Positions 17,897-26,564 of a stretch of 64,000 nt of DNA are shown here, one piece after another. The stretch's first letter is position 1. Each line of letters starts with the position of its first letter. The position numbers were made by a program, and so were the translations under genes. The notes below the pieces were generated by a model. The model did no database searches and was not told the DNA's origin. It saw only the letters and a program-made list of their open reading frames with translations. This DNA is from Clostridium manihotivorum (GTDB lineage: Bacteria > Bacillota > Clostridia > Clostridiales > Clostridiaceae). The stretch lies in contig NZ_CP025746.1 of the NCBI RefSeq assembly GCF_004015185.1, positions 558,001-622,000 on the forward strand, written 5' to 3'.

Positions 17897-19804
17897 TTAT
17901 AAATCTATATCAAGCAGATTCTTCTTATAAGTACTATATAAGTATCTTAGTAAAGTCATTTTATCATCTAATTCTATTTGTAAGTCTGAAGCAGTTTCTA
18001 GATCATCTGATGCAATAGCTTCTCTAATCTTTGTGAATAAGCTCTTGTTAGTATAGCTATCCTTCATTATATAATGTCTTAAATCATTTATAGCCATCCA
18101 ATTAGATATATCTAGGTCAAGTGCTTTATCAAGAGAATGAAGCGATTTATAACTTCTTATTTCTGAAGCATATTCAGCGATTACTCTGCTAGTTATTTCT
18201 GTAGTCCATCTCTTAGTAACTCCAAGTCTGAAGCTGTTTATAAGCTTATCAGTAAATACATCATTTTTCTTTAATACTTTAACTTTTTCAGGATATTTAT
18301 CTAAGGCTAACAAGTTTTCATAAACTGTAGCTGGAGCTATACCAAAGAATTCATCTCTTTCCTCTGGTGTAAAGTCTTCGAAAACATCTTCTTCAGCTCT
18401 ATATGCTCTGGATTTTTCAAGGTATTCAGCTTCTTCTCCGGCTTTTTTTGAAAGCTCCTTAAGAAGCTCTTCCTCTGTTTTTCCGTTTTCTAAGGCATAT
18501 AATATACCATCTAGCATTGATAAATAAGCAGTACTTAATGCTAAATAAGTATTTGTATGAGGATTTGGTGCTCTTAATTCGAATCTTGTAGCTAATGGAT
18601 TATGAGGATCTCTTACAAGGCCAGCTAAGATAGTTCTGTTTCTTGAAGGTACTTCTGGGCTGTGACCTAATGAAGTAACTATGCAAACAGGAGCTTCAAA
18701 ACCAGGTTTTAATCTTCTTAAAGAATCAGCAGTTGAAGAAACAAAAGGATTTACAACTTCGTAGTTCTTTAAAAGCCCCATTATAGCGCCATAGCCTATA
18801 GTACTTAGGAAGTCATTTTTTGTGGCTGTGAATAGATTTATTCTCTTACCATCCTTAAGCTTAACGCTAACGCCAAGATGAGTGTGCTCTCCACTTCCTG
18901 CGACACCTTCTATTGGTTTAGCTAGGAAAGTAACATCTAACCCATTTCTTCTAAAGGTCTCTTTTACAAGATTTCTTATAAATAGTTCATTGTCAGCAGA
19001 TTGAATTGCATCAGCGTATTTCCAATCTATTTCCAACTGCTCCATTATATGATTGAAGTGACCTGAAGAGTCGAACTTACCCTTTACTCCACCAACTTCT
19101 TTGTGACCCATTTCTGGTTCGAAGCCGTATTCTTCCATAAGAATTAAGCTTTGCTCAAGAGCAGTTCTTACTATACCCTTAGTTCTAGTCCAATATTGCT
19201 CTTGCAACACTTGAGAAGTGGATAGTTCTTCTGTCTCCACCTTATCATTAGGTGTTTTAACCCAAAACTCAAGCTCAGTTGCAGAGGTTATAACAATTTC
19301 CTTTATGTCATCTGAAGTTATTCCAAATGGCTTAAGAGTTTCTGGTTTGTTATTAAATATATCAAGTAATGAGTTTTTGAAGGTTTCTACTGCAGATTTT
19401 AGTATATGCCTTGAATCTACTGGCACATCTTCATGATAAAGAAAACAAGGTATTCTTAGGGTTCCTACAGGTTTATTTGTTTCATAGTCTATAAACTCAT
19501 AATTATAATCTACAAACCAGTCTGCATCTAAATCTGTTATCATATCTACCTTGGCATTATTTAATGTAGCTATTTCCGGAAGAACTACAGACGAACCATC
19601 AGTTTGAACAGCAGTTCCACTTAAAAATGAATCTATATCCTCCTTAAATAAGCTTACAGGTATCTTTTCATCTGTATCGTTACCTGATAAATCTATACCT
19701 ACTATAGACACGAACTTTATTTCAGGATGAGAACTTAATAAGTTTAATAAATCCTCTTTGTTATGTTTATCATTACCAATAGTATAAATTAAATCTTTTG
19801 CCAT
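17897..19804 (-). CDS. Long glutamine synthetase family protein (GSI-like, 635 aa)
   Basis: 635 residues, ~190 longer than classical GlnA. Active-site segments are recognisable but divergent: GSGEHTHLGV for the usual GSGMH, KPGFEAPVCIVTSLGHSPEV and PSRNRTILAG for the NRSA/RIP region, PNPHTNTYLALSTAYLSML for the final glutamate-binding motif. The N-terminal ~110 residues would be the beta-grasp domain; the C-terminal ~150 (after DEFFGIAPATVYEN) are an extra helical region. It probably ligates ammonia or an amine to glutamate, but the divergence leaves the acceptor uncertain. It is divergent from a GSIII gene, separated by ~800 bases. Confidence 0.8.
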   Translation of the reverse strand: MAKDLIYTIGNDKHNKEDLLNLLSSHPEIKFVSIVGIDLSGNDTDEKIPVSLFKEDIDSFLSGTAVQTDGSSVVLPEIATLNNAKVDMITDLDADWFVDYNYEFIDYETNKPVGTLRIPCFLYHEDVPVDSRHILKSAVETFKNSLLDIFNNKPETLKPFGITSDDIKEIVITSATELEFWVKTPNDKVETEELSTSQVLQEQYWTRTKGIVRTALEQSLILMEEYGFEPEMGHKEVGGVKGKFDSSGHFNHIMEQLEIDWKYADAIQSADNELFIRNLVKETFRRNGLDVTFLAKPIEGVAGSGEHTHLGVSVKLKDGKRINLFTATKNDFLSTIGYGAIMGLLKNYEVVNPFVSSTADSLRRLKPGFEAPVCIVTSLGHSPEVPSRNRTILAGLVRDPHNPLATRFELRAPNPHTNTYLALSTAYLSMLDGILYALENGKTEEELLKELSKKAGEEAEYLEKSRAYRAEEDVFEDFTPEERDEFFGIAPATVYENLLALDKYPEKVKVLKKNDVFTDKLINSFRLGVTKRWTTEITSRVIAEYASEIRSYKSLHSLDKALDLDISNWMAINDLRHYIMKDSYTNKSLFTKIREAIASDDLETASDLQIELDDKMTLLRYLYSTYKKNLLDIDL

Positions 19805-20613
19805 AATATTTTGCGCTTACTAAATATATATTTAAGTAAGAGCGTGTTCACTTCCCTTCTTTATAAAATTTAGTGATTTTGTAAGAATAACTAACTGTTA
19901 AATGAAATGCTTAAAAGAACCTTGAATTAATTACTATGAAGTTTATTATTGTACATCTATAGATTAATCACTTTAAAGTAGAGTTTACTAAGGCAAGAAT
20001 GAAAGCTGCCCATTGTTTATCTGAGTTTAATGATTAAAGTGTTAGATCTTTATTAGAGAATAAATGTTTTTTACTGGATAGCGTTAGTAATTTCTGACAT
20101 TTAAGATTAGTATTCAGAAACTATTAGTATTTTACTCTTTGAAAAAATATATATTACAAAATCTTTAGGATTGAATCTTGTAATAGTATATAGACAACCA
20201 CTGAAAAAACTAAGATGATGAGTCTTTTTGCTATTAATGGTGATTTAATTATCAGCTTAGATTTCAGTTATGAAGGGTATATCTATAGAAAGCATCATAT
20301 TATACTTATAAAGAGTAAAAGGAAAAGTAATATATTATAAAAAAATTGTAGTATAAGCAAACCTAAGGTGTCAATGAAATGATAAAGAAAAATCAATAAA
20401 AAAAGTTAAAAAAACCAAAAAAACTTGTAAAAATATGAAAAAAGAAAAAATGCATATATCAAATTATTAATTTTACAAAAAAAAATAGCTTTTATGAGTA
20501 TCGGACCGTATTTGATGATTGTAGAAATTTAGGGTGATATAATTTTGAATAGCAAATTAAAAGATAGGCACGTTTTGTGTAAAAAGGGTTTGAATACGAA
20601 AGGGGCTATTACG
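19805..20613. other. Divergent control region between the two glutamine synthetases
   Basis: About 800 bases without a credible gene. An imperfect inverted repeat lies at 20083-20097 / 20114-20129 (GTTAGTAATTTCTGA against TCAGAAACTATTAGTA). From 20330 to 20490 the plus strand is extremely A-rich with several A6-A9 runs, which should be intrinsically bent. I could not identify a glutamine riboswitch or a clear ANTAR double hairpin. Confidence 0.45.
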
Positions 20614-22701
20614 ATGAGCAATTTTGGTGAATTATACGGTGTTAATGTATTTAACGATGCAACTATGAAGGAACGTCTTCCTAAGGCTACTTACAAGGCT
20701 GTTAAAAAGGCAGCTGCAGATGGGGTAGCTGTAGATTTAGCTACAGCTGACGTTGTCGCTTCAGCATTAAAGGATTGGGCAGTTGAAAAAGGGGCTACAC
20801 ATTTTACTCATTGGTTCCAACCACTAACTGGTATAACTGCAGAAAAGCATGATTCATTTATCAATCCTACAGGTGACGGTAAGGTTATGCTAGAGTTTAC
20901 AGGTAAAGAATTAATAAAAGGAGAACCAGATGCATCTTCTTTCCCATCAGGCGGTAGCAGAGCTACATGTGCTGCAAGAGGATATACTGCTTGGGATATA
21001 ACTTCTCCTGCTTTTGTTAAGGATGGAACTTTATATATTCCTACAGCATTTGTTTCATATACTGGAGAAGCACTTGATAAGAAGATTCCATTACTACGTT
21101 CAATGGAGGCTCTTTCAAAAGAAGCTTTAAGAGTTTTAAAGGCTCTAGGAAATACTACAGCTACTAAGGTAACAACTACAGTTGGACCTGAACAAGAGTA
21201 TTTCATAGTTGATAAGAAATTATATGACAAGCGTCCAGACCTTATATATACTGGAAGAACTTTATTTGGGGCTAAACCTGCAAAGGGACAAGAATTAGAA
21301 GATCATTACTTCGGTTCATTAAAAGAAAGAATATCCGACTTCATGAAGGATTTAGATAAAGAACTTTGGTCACTTGGAATTTCAGTTAAAACAAAGCACA
21401 ATGAAGTTGCTCCAGCTCAACATGAGCTAGCACCAATATTCGGAACAACTAATGTAGCTACAGACAACAACCAATTAACTATGGATGTTATGAAGAAGGT
21501 TGCTTTAAGACATGGTCTAGTATGCTTATTACATGAGAAACCATTTGCAGGGGTTAATGGTTCGGGTAAGCACAATAACTGGTCAATGAGCACAGATGAT
21601 GGACAAAATCTTCTTGATCCTACTGATGCACCACACGATAATAAGCAATTCTTATTATTCTTAACATCAGTTATCAAGGCTGTTAATGAATATTCAGATT
21701 TATTAAGAGCTTCTGCTGCAAATCCTGGTAATGACCATAGATTAGGAGCAAATGAAGCACCACCAGCTATAATATCAATATTCCTAGGAGATCAATTACA
21801 AGATCTAATAGAACAAATTGAGACAGGTGAATTAACTTCATCTTTACCAGCAGGAGTATTAGATTTAGGTGCTGCAGCATTACCTAAGCTAGTTAAGGAT
21901 CCAACAGATAGAAATAGAACATCACCATTTGCATTCACTGGTAACAAGTTTGAGTTCAGAATGGTTCCATCTTCAGGAAACATAGCTGATTGTAATACAG
22001 TATTAAATACAATAGTAGCTGAAGTTCTTTCAGAAGTTGCTGATAGACTTGAAAAAGCTTCTGATTTAGATGCTGAAATAAGCGCAATCTTAACTGAAAT
22101 TGTTAAGGAACATGGAAAGATAATATTCAACGGAAATGGTTACTCTGATGAATGGGTAGCTGAAGCTGAAAAGAGAGGTCTTCCAAATATAAAGACAACT
22201 GTTGAAGCTACTAAGGCTTATATAACAGAAAAGAATGTAGCATTAATGGAAAAGCACGGGGTATTAAGCAAGCTAGAAATGCATGCTCGTTATGATGTAA
22301 ATCTAGAAGTCTATGCTAAGACTACAAATATAGAAGCAGAAACAACACTTGAAATTGCTAAACGTCAAATACTACCAGCTGTTATCAAGTTTGAGACAGG
22401 CTTAGCTCAATCAATAAGTGCTGTTAAAGCTGCTGGTGCAGCTGCAGGAGTTCAAGCTGAACTTTTAGGTGAAGTAGACGAACTTGCAGTAGCATTAAAG
22501 AAGAATATTGGTGAGTTAGAAGCTTCAGTTGAAAAGGCACAAGCTTTAGAAGGAGACTCATATGAAGTTGCTCATTTCTACAAGTTCGATGTGTTTGAAA
22601 AGATGCAAGCAGTAAGAGCTGTTGCAGATAAGCTTGAAACTTTAGTTGATAAAGATGTATGGCCTCTACCAACTTATGGTGAGTTGCTATTCAACGTTTA
22701 A
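20614..22701 (+). CDS. glnN: Glutamine synthetase type III
   Basis: 695 residues from the ATG at 20614 (MSNFGELYGVNVF), chosen because AAGGGG lies 9 bases before it; an upstream in-frame start at 20545 adds 23 residues not typical of the family. GSIII hallmarks: FPSGGSRATCAARGYTAWD, GPEQEYFIVD, KHNEVAPAQHELAPI, NGSGKHNNWSM and a C-terminal helical domain. It makes glutamine from glutamate and ammonia. GSIII is common in Bacteroides and clostridia. It would feed glutamine to CarA among others. Followed by a strong terminator. Confidence 0.95.
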   Translation: MSNFGELYGVNVFNDATMKERLPKATYKAVKKAAADGVAVDLATADVVASALKDWAVEKGATHFTHWFQPLTGITAEKHDSFINPTGDGKVMLEFTGKELIKGEPDASSFPSGGSRATCAARGYTAWDITSPAFVKDGTLYIPTAFVSYTGEALDKKIPLLRSMEALSKEALRVLKALGNTTATKVTTTVGPEQEYFIVDKKLYDKRPDLIYTGRTLFGAKPAKGQELEDHYFGSLKERISDFMKDLDKELWSLGISVKTKHNEVAPAQHELAPIFGTTNVATDNNQLTMDVMKKVALRHGLVCLLHEKPFAGVNGSGKHNNWSMSTDDGQNLLDPTDAPHDNKQFLLFLTSVIKAVNEYSDLLRASAANPGNDHRLGANEAPPAIISIFLGDQLQDLIEQIETGELTSSLPAGVLDLGAAALPKLVKDPTDRNRTSPFAFTGNKFEFRMVPSSGNIADCNTVLNTIVAEVLSEVADRLEKASDLDAEISAILTEIVKEHGKIIFNGNGYSDEWVAEAEKRGLPNIKTTVEATKAYITEKNVALMEKHGVLSKLEMHARYDVNLEVYAKTTNIEAETTLEIAKRQILPAVIKFETGLAQSISAVKAAGAAAGVQAELLGEVDELAVALKKNIGELEASVEKAQALEGDSYEVAHFYKFDVFEKMQAVRAVADKLETLVDKDVWPLPTYGELLFNV

Positions 22702-22784
22702 GGTATAAGTTTTTCATCATATGAAATATATACGCATAACTTAATATAAAATTTGATGTTTTAGAATTATAGTGATGAAGCTAG

Positions 22785-22828
22785 AATAAGTTCTCATGCC
22801 TTTTAATATGGTATGGGAACTTATTTTA
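22785..22828 (+). terminator. Terminator of glnN
   Basis: AATAAGTTCTCATGCC / GGTATGGGAACTTATT arms with a 9-base loop and terminal T-run. Confidence 0.85.
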
Positions 22829-22908
22829 CTGTCTAGGATACCCTACGAAGTCTAAAGTTCCCACAAAGTATAATGAAAAAAACTTGTCTTTTTGTAGAAA
22901 AGTATAAA

Positions 22909-23041
22909 AAAGTCTATTTAAACCTATCAATATAAAGAGTGTAGAACAGCTTGTTAGAAAATGTAGTAAGGGAAGAAAAATTATCTAACCTAATAGAATT
23001 TCTTCACATATGTTCAGAAAAAATGAATGTGCGAAAAAAAA
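22909..23041 (+). repeat. Dispersed repeat core, copy B
   Basis: Carries the family sequence order TCTATTTAAA...ATCAATAT ... TAGTAAGGGAAGAAA ... AGAATTTCTTCACATATGT, then ATGTGCGAAAAAA. It aligns with the copies at 14563, 32275, 39185 and 42812. It ends about 50 bases before murI. No ORF. Confidence 0.65.
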
Positions 23042-23103
23042 TTGGATTTATTAGCTGTAAAGTAATAAAATAGCCTTAGAGACTATAGCATGGGGTGATG
23101 TAT

Positions 23104-23880
23104 ATGGGAAAAAGTGAAAATATAAAACCTATCGGATTTTTTGATTCAGGTGTAGGTGGATTAAGTGTAATGAAAAAGGCAATAGAATTTATGCCTTGGG
23201 AAGATTATATATATTTTGGAGATTCTAAAAATGCGCCTTATGGAACTAAAACTGTTGATGAAGTAAAAGAACTTACCTTTAATGCAGCAGAGTTCTTGAT
23301 AAAGCAAGGAGTTAAAGCGGTTGTGATAGCATGCAATACTGCAACTTCAGCTGCTATTGATGAGCTTAGAGCGCATTATAAGGAAATTCCGATCATAGGT
23401 ATAGAGCCTGCACTAAAACCTGCAGTAGAATTGAGTGACGGTGGTAAGATAATAATCATGGCTACACCAATGACACTTGCCGAGAAGAAGTTTAAAAAGT
23501 TGATGGACAGATATGCTGAAGAGGCAGATATAATTCCATTGCCTTGTGCAGGGTTGGTAGAACTTATAGAGTCTGGAGTTACTGAAGGTGATGAGTTAAT
23601 ACAATTTCTAGAAGATAAGTTTCAAGATATAGATAAAGATACTATATCAGCCGTTGTTTTAGGCTGTACTCACTATCCTTTTGTAAAGAAAGCTATATCT
23701 AAAGTTTTAGGAGAAAAGGCTATACTTATAGACGGTAGCGAGGGTACTGCTAAGGAGTTAAGGAGAAGACTTGGTAAGAATGGTATATTGGGGGATAAAG
23801 GTAGAAAAGGACAAATAAAGATATATAATTCTTTAAAAGATAATAAGGTTATTGAGCTAAGTTATAGACTATTAGAATAA
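23104..23880 (+). CDS. murI: Glutamate racemase
   Basis: 258 residues from the ATG at 23104, preceded by GGGGTGAT; an upstream ATG at 23095 overlaps that site. The two catalytic cysteines are visible in VVIACNTATSAA (~C77) and VVLGCTHYPF (~C187), and the N-terminus shows IGFFDSGVGGLSV. It converts L-glutamate to D-glutamate for peptidoglycan. Normal length. It is upstream of, but probably not co-transcribed with, the DUF4325 gene, which has its own promoter. Confidence 0.95.
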   Translation: MGKSENIKPIGFFDSGVGGLSVMKKAIEFMPWEDYIYFGDSKNAPYGTKTVDEVKELTFNAAEFLIKQGVKAVVIACNTATSAAIDELRAHYKEIPIIGIEPALKPAVELSDGGKIIIMATPMTLAEKKFKKLMDRYAEEADIIPLPCAGLVELIESGVTEGDELIQFLEDKFQDIDKDTISAVVLGCTHYPFVKKAISKVLGEKAILIDGSEGTAKELRRRLGKNGILGDKGRKGQIKIYNSLKDNKVIELSYRLLE

Positions 23881-23926
23881 CTATAAAAAAGTAATAAAAA
23901 TAACATAAAAAAAGTTTGTTAAAATA

Positions 23927-23955
23927 TTGACAAGACACTCTGTTCTTGATATATT
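23927..23955 (+). promoter_or_regulatory. Promoter of the DUF4325 gene
   Basis: TTGACA, exactly 17 bases, TATATT, starting 46 bases after the murI stop. Confidence 0.65.
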
Positions 23956-24035
23956 ATATATAGAGGATAAATTATCTGAAAATTGTAAAAAAAGAATATT
24001 GATTCTTTATGAATATATATCAAGGGGTGGGTCTT

Positions 24036-24305
24036 ATGAAAGTTAATGTAAGAAAGTTTTTAGGGGAAAATTTTGCTGTAGAGGATGCTATACTACTAAG
24101 AGAGTTAATACAAGAAAACATTGGGGAAGAGATTGAATTAGATTTTGAAGGATTTGATAGAGTTCCAACCACTTTTTTATGTTGCTTGTTTACTGACTTA
24201 ATAAACAAGAACGGTAGAGATTTTATTATTTCACACATAAATGTTAAAAACTTATCAAATTCTACAGATTACTCTAGAGTTGTTAGGGGAACAACTTTCA
24301 ATTAA
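24036..24305 (+). CDS. DUF4325 (STAS-like) small protein
   Basis: 89 residues from the ATG at 24036, chosen because AGGGGTGG precedes it. The pattern of a central buried strand ELDFEGFDRVPTTFL followed by a helix (CCLFTDLI) is that of DUF4325, a STAS-like fold often found near histidine-kinase-like ATPases in phase-variation or regulatory contexts. Here it stands alone with its own promoter and strong terminator, with no kinase partner next door. Function unknown. Confidence 0.8.
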   Translation: MKVNVRKFLGENFAVEDAILLRELIQENIGEEIELDFEGFDRVPTTFLCCLFTDLINKNGRDFIISHINVKNLSNSTDYSRVVRGTTFN

Positions 24306-24401
24306 TGTAGTTTTATGTCTAAGATTATTAGGATTGAAGTCTAAGTATCTGCTAGGAGTATTGTGCTGAAATGGTCTACAAATATGAAGTTTCATCAATG
24401 A

Positions 24402-24450
24402 TAAAGGAGTATATTTAAGAATTGGTTCTTGAATATACTCCTTTATTAAT
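24402..24450 (+). terminator. Terminator of the DUF4325 gene
   Basis: Twenty-base arms 24402-24421 and 24426-24445 (TAAAGGAGTATATT... / ...AATATACTCCTTTA) around TTGG, one mismatch. Confidence 0.85.
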
Positions 24451-24671
24451 TTTTACTTCTTATTAAACTGTATTTTAGATAAGAATATGGATAAGTATGA
24501 TATATAACTTAAATTTATTTATAAGCTATTAGTGAATTACCACTTTATGTACTGATAGCAATTATTGATATTAACCCTTAAAGTATTATATAATTTACCT
24601 ATGTAGAATTTAACAAGGAAATATTGTCAATAATATAGATTATATTTCTTTATCTTGAAAGGAGATTTATT

Positions 24672-25184
24672 ATGAATCCAATAGTTACTATAAAAATGGC
24701 ACAAGGTGGAGTTATAAAGGCAGAGCTTTATCCAGAGGTAGCCCCAAACACAGTTAAGAATTTCGTATCTTTAATTAAAAAGGGATTTTATGATGGAGTA
24801 ATTTTTCATAGAGTAATACCAGGCTTTGTTATCCAAGGAGGAGACCCACAAGGTATAGGTGTTGGTGGTCCTGGATATTCAATAAAAGGTGAATTTGCAG
24901 CTAATGGTGTTAAAAATGATCTAAGACATACAAAGGGAGTTCTTTCAATGGCGAGATCAGGTCATCCAGATTCTGCTGGTAGTCAATTCTTTATAATGGT
25001 TGCAGATGCTCCACATCTAGACGGTCAGTATGCAGCTTTTGGAAAGGTTACTGAAGGCTTAGATGTTGTTGATAGCATTGTAGCTACAAAGACAGACTAT
25101 AGCGATAAGCCTTATGAAGATCAAGTTATGGAAAAAGTGACTGTTGAAGGTGCAGATGAAATCGGAGAACCAGAAACACTATAA
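24672..25184 (+). CDS. Cyclophilin-type peptidyl-prolyl cis-trans isomerase
   Basis: 170 residues, the size of a single cyclophilin domain, no signal peptide, so cytoplasmic. Family residues are clear: FHRVIPGFVIQGGDPQ carries the catalytic arginine, GVLSMARSGHPDSAGSQFFI the core, and HLDGQYAAFGKV the substrate groove. It accelerates proline isomerisation during protein folding. AAAGGAG precedes the ATG. Monocistronic. Confidence 0.95.
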   Translation: MNPIVTIKMAQGGVIKAELYPEVAPNTVKNFVSLIKKGFYDGVIFHRVIPGFVIQGGDPQGIGVGGPGYSIKGEFAANGVKNDLRHTKGVLSMARSGHPDSAGSQFFIMVADAPHLDGQYAAFGKVTEGLDVVDSIVATKTDYSDKPYEDQVMEKVTVEGADEIGEPETL

Positions 25185-25278
25185 TATAGTTGTTTTAAGC
25201 TAGGCATAACTTTAATACAGTATCTTAGTGTGGATTTTTTCTAAATAATAAGAGCATCAATCTGTATACAAAGATGTA

Positions 25279-25371
25279 CCACTTCGATCATAGATCTATT
25301 TTAAAAGCCCCTCTGGATTCTGAGGGAAGAGTTTGAAAATATAAGATTTATTACGAAGTGGTAAGTTTATG
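25279..25371 (+). repeat. Repeat tail module within an inverted repeat
   Basis: CCACTTCG (25279-25286) and CGAAGTGG (25354-25361) form perfect arms. The right part, GAAAATATAAGATTTATTA then CGAAGTGGTAAGTTTAT, is closely similar to 51345-51382 and to the end of the copies at 32410 and 42930. It lies directly before the DUF3783 gene. Confidence 0.5.
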
Positions 25372-25407
25372 CTAAGAATTTTATCATATGGAACGGAGGT
25401 GGTTAAG

Positions 25408-25776
25408 GTGTTAGATAATCAAAAATGTATTTTAGCCTATGGATTGGAAAAGGAAGAATTAAGTGAATTAGAGATTACAAAAAATAAATTTATAGTAATA
25501 ACTACTGAAATGGCAGATATGAAGATAAAGGATTTGGTATCAGGATTAAAGTTTGAAACTGTACCAGATAAAGCTGCTCCTCAAGAAAAGGTTCTAATAT
25601 TTAATAATTTTGAAGACAAGGAATTACATGAACTTATTAAAATAGTTAGAGCAACAGTTAAAAATTCCATATTGGCAGTAGTTACTCCAACTTCAAGTGA
25701 GTGGACTTTTAGTTACTTAATAGAACACTTGATAGAAGAAAGAGAATGGTATAAACAGCAGAAAGGAAGAGTTTAA
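25408..25776 (+). CDS. DUF3783 protein
   Basis: 122 residues from the GTG at 25408, preferred because CGGAGGTGG lies just before it; the in-frame ATG at 25369 would bury that ribosome site in coding sequence and overlaps a repeat. The C-terminal half shows the DUF3783 pattern: VLIFNNFEDKELHELI, a helix, then LAVVTPTSSEWTFSYLIEHL. Function unknown. The next gene starts at the base after its stop, so the two are one operon and may act together. Confidence 0.82.
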   Translation: MLDNQKCILAYGLEKEELSELEITKNKFIVITTEMADMKIKDLVSGLKFETVPDKAAPQEKVLIFNNFEDKELHELIKIVRATVKNSILAVVTPTSSEWTFSYLIEHLIEEREWYKQQKGRV

Positions 25777-26469
25777 TTGAGTAGGGTAGGAGAGAAGATA
25801 AAGCAAGCAAGAACAGATGCAGGAATATCTCAAAAGGTTCTAGCTAAAAAGTTAGGTGTTGCAGAAAAGTTTATAAATGAAGTTGAAATGGGTAAGAGAA
25901 TACTCAACGAAGCTCTTATAGAGAAGATTGCTAAGGTACTTAATACAAACTTAAATGACGTAAACATGGTAGTTACTGACGAAGATTTAAGAAAAGAAAA
26001 AGAAAAAGAAGTTAAGAAGGTTTATGAACCTAAAAAGTCGGAAGTTGCACCAAAGGGTGATACTGATGAAGTTTGGAATCAAGCTTTTGGTTCAGTACTT
26101 AAGAGAGTGCCAATTTATGATTATTCAATGACAAAAGTATATGACTATAAAGAAATGGTACTACACTCCAACAAAATAGAAGGACATAGCATAGATAAGG
26201 TTTTCTATATAAAGGTGGAAAATGATGATATGTCAGGTTTCAGAATCACTGAAGGAGATATTGCTTTTTGTCATAGCATTAAAGAAGTTGAAAACAATGC
26301 CATATGTTTATTAGAGTTTAATGATAACAGGGTAGTAAGACAGATAAAGAAGCTTGATAGTACAAAAGTACTTCTTATTAGCAATAAAGGTACTGTAAGA
26401 ACAGAAACTGCTAATGTTAAGGATATAAAGCTAATTGGCAAGTTAGATAAATTAGAAATAATACTATAA
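25777..26469 (+). CDS. Xre regulator with S24-like C-terminal domain lacking the catalytic serine
   Basis: 230 residues with a TTG start directly after the previous stop (GGAAGAG ribosome site). Residues ~5-60 are an Xre helix-turn-helix (AGISQKVLAKKLGVAEKFIN). A charged linker (~70-95) leads to a domain with the S24/LexA-like fold: VENDDMSGFRITEGDIAFC corresponds to the V.GDSM.P..GD segment, but the catalytic serine position is aspartate, and VVRQIKK stands where the catalytic lysine is expected. So autocleavage is unlikely; it may sense a ligand or partner instead. DNA targets unknown. Confidence 0.8.
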   Translation: MSRVGEKIKQARTDAGISQKVLAKKLGVAEKFINEVEMGKRILNEALIEKIAKVLNTNLNDVNMVVTDEDLRKEKEKEVKKVYEPKKSEVAPKGDTDEVWNQAFGSVLKRVPIYDYSMTKVYDYKEMVLHSNKIEGHSIDKVFYIKVENDDMSGFRITEGDIAFCHSIKEVENNAICLLEFNDNRVVRQIKKLDSTKVLLISNKGTVRTETANVKDIKLIGKLDKLEIIL

Positions 26470-26483
26470 TTAAATATTTATAC

Positions 26484-26523
26484 AATAATAGAGTGATGCA
26501 GTGCATTACTCTATTATTTTTTG
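26484..26523 (+). terminator. Terminator of the DUF3783/Xre operon
   Basis: AATAATAGAGTGATGC / GCATTACTCTATTATT arms, 2-base loop, followed by a T-run. Confidence 0.85.
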
Positions 26524-26564
26524 AATAATTTAGTATATGGAAAGATTTTTAGGAGGAATTTACT

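Noticed and set aside
19805..20613. Glutamine riboswitch or ANTAR double hairpin before the glutamine synthetases
   Set aside because: No recognisable consensus or paired hexaloops found by eye; only one imperfect inverted repeat.
22424..22672. Leucine/glutamine-rich open frame on the minus strand inside glnN
   Set aside because: Antisense shadow of Ala/Glu-rich codons in glnN; no start signals.
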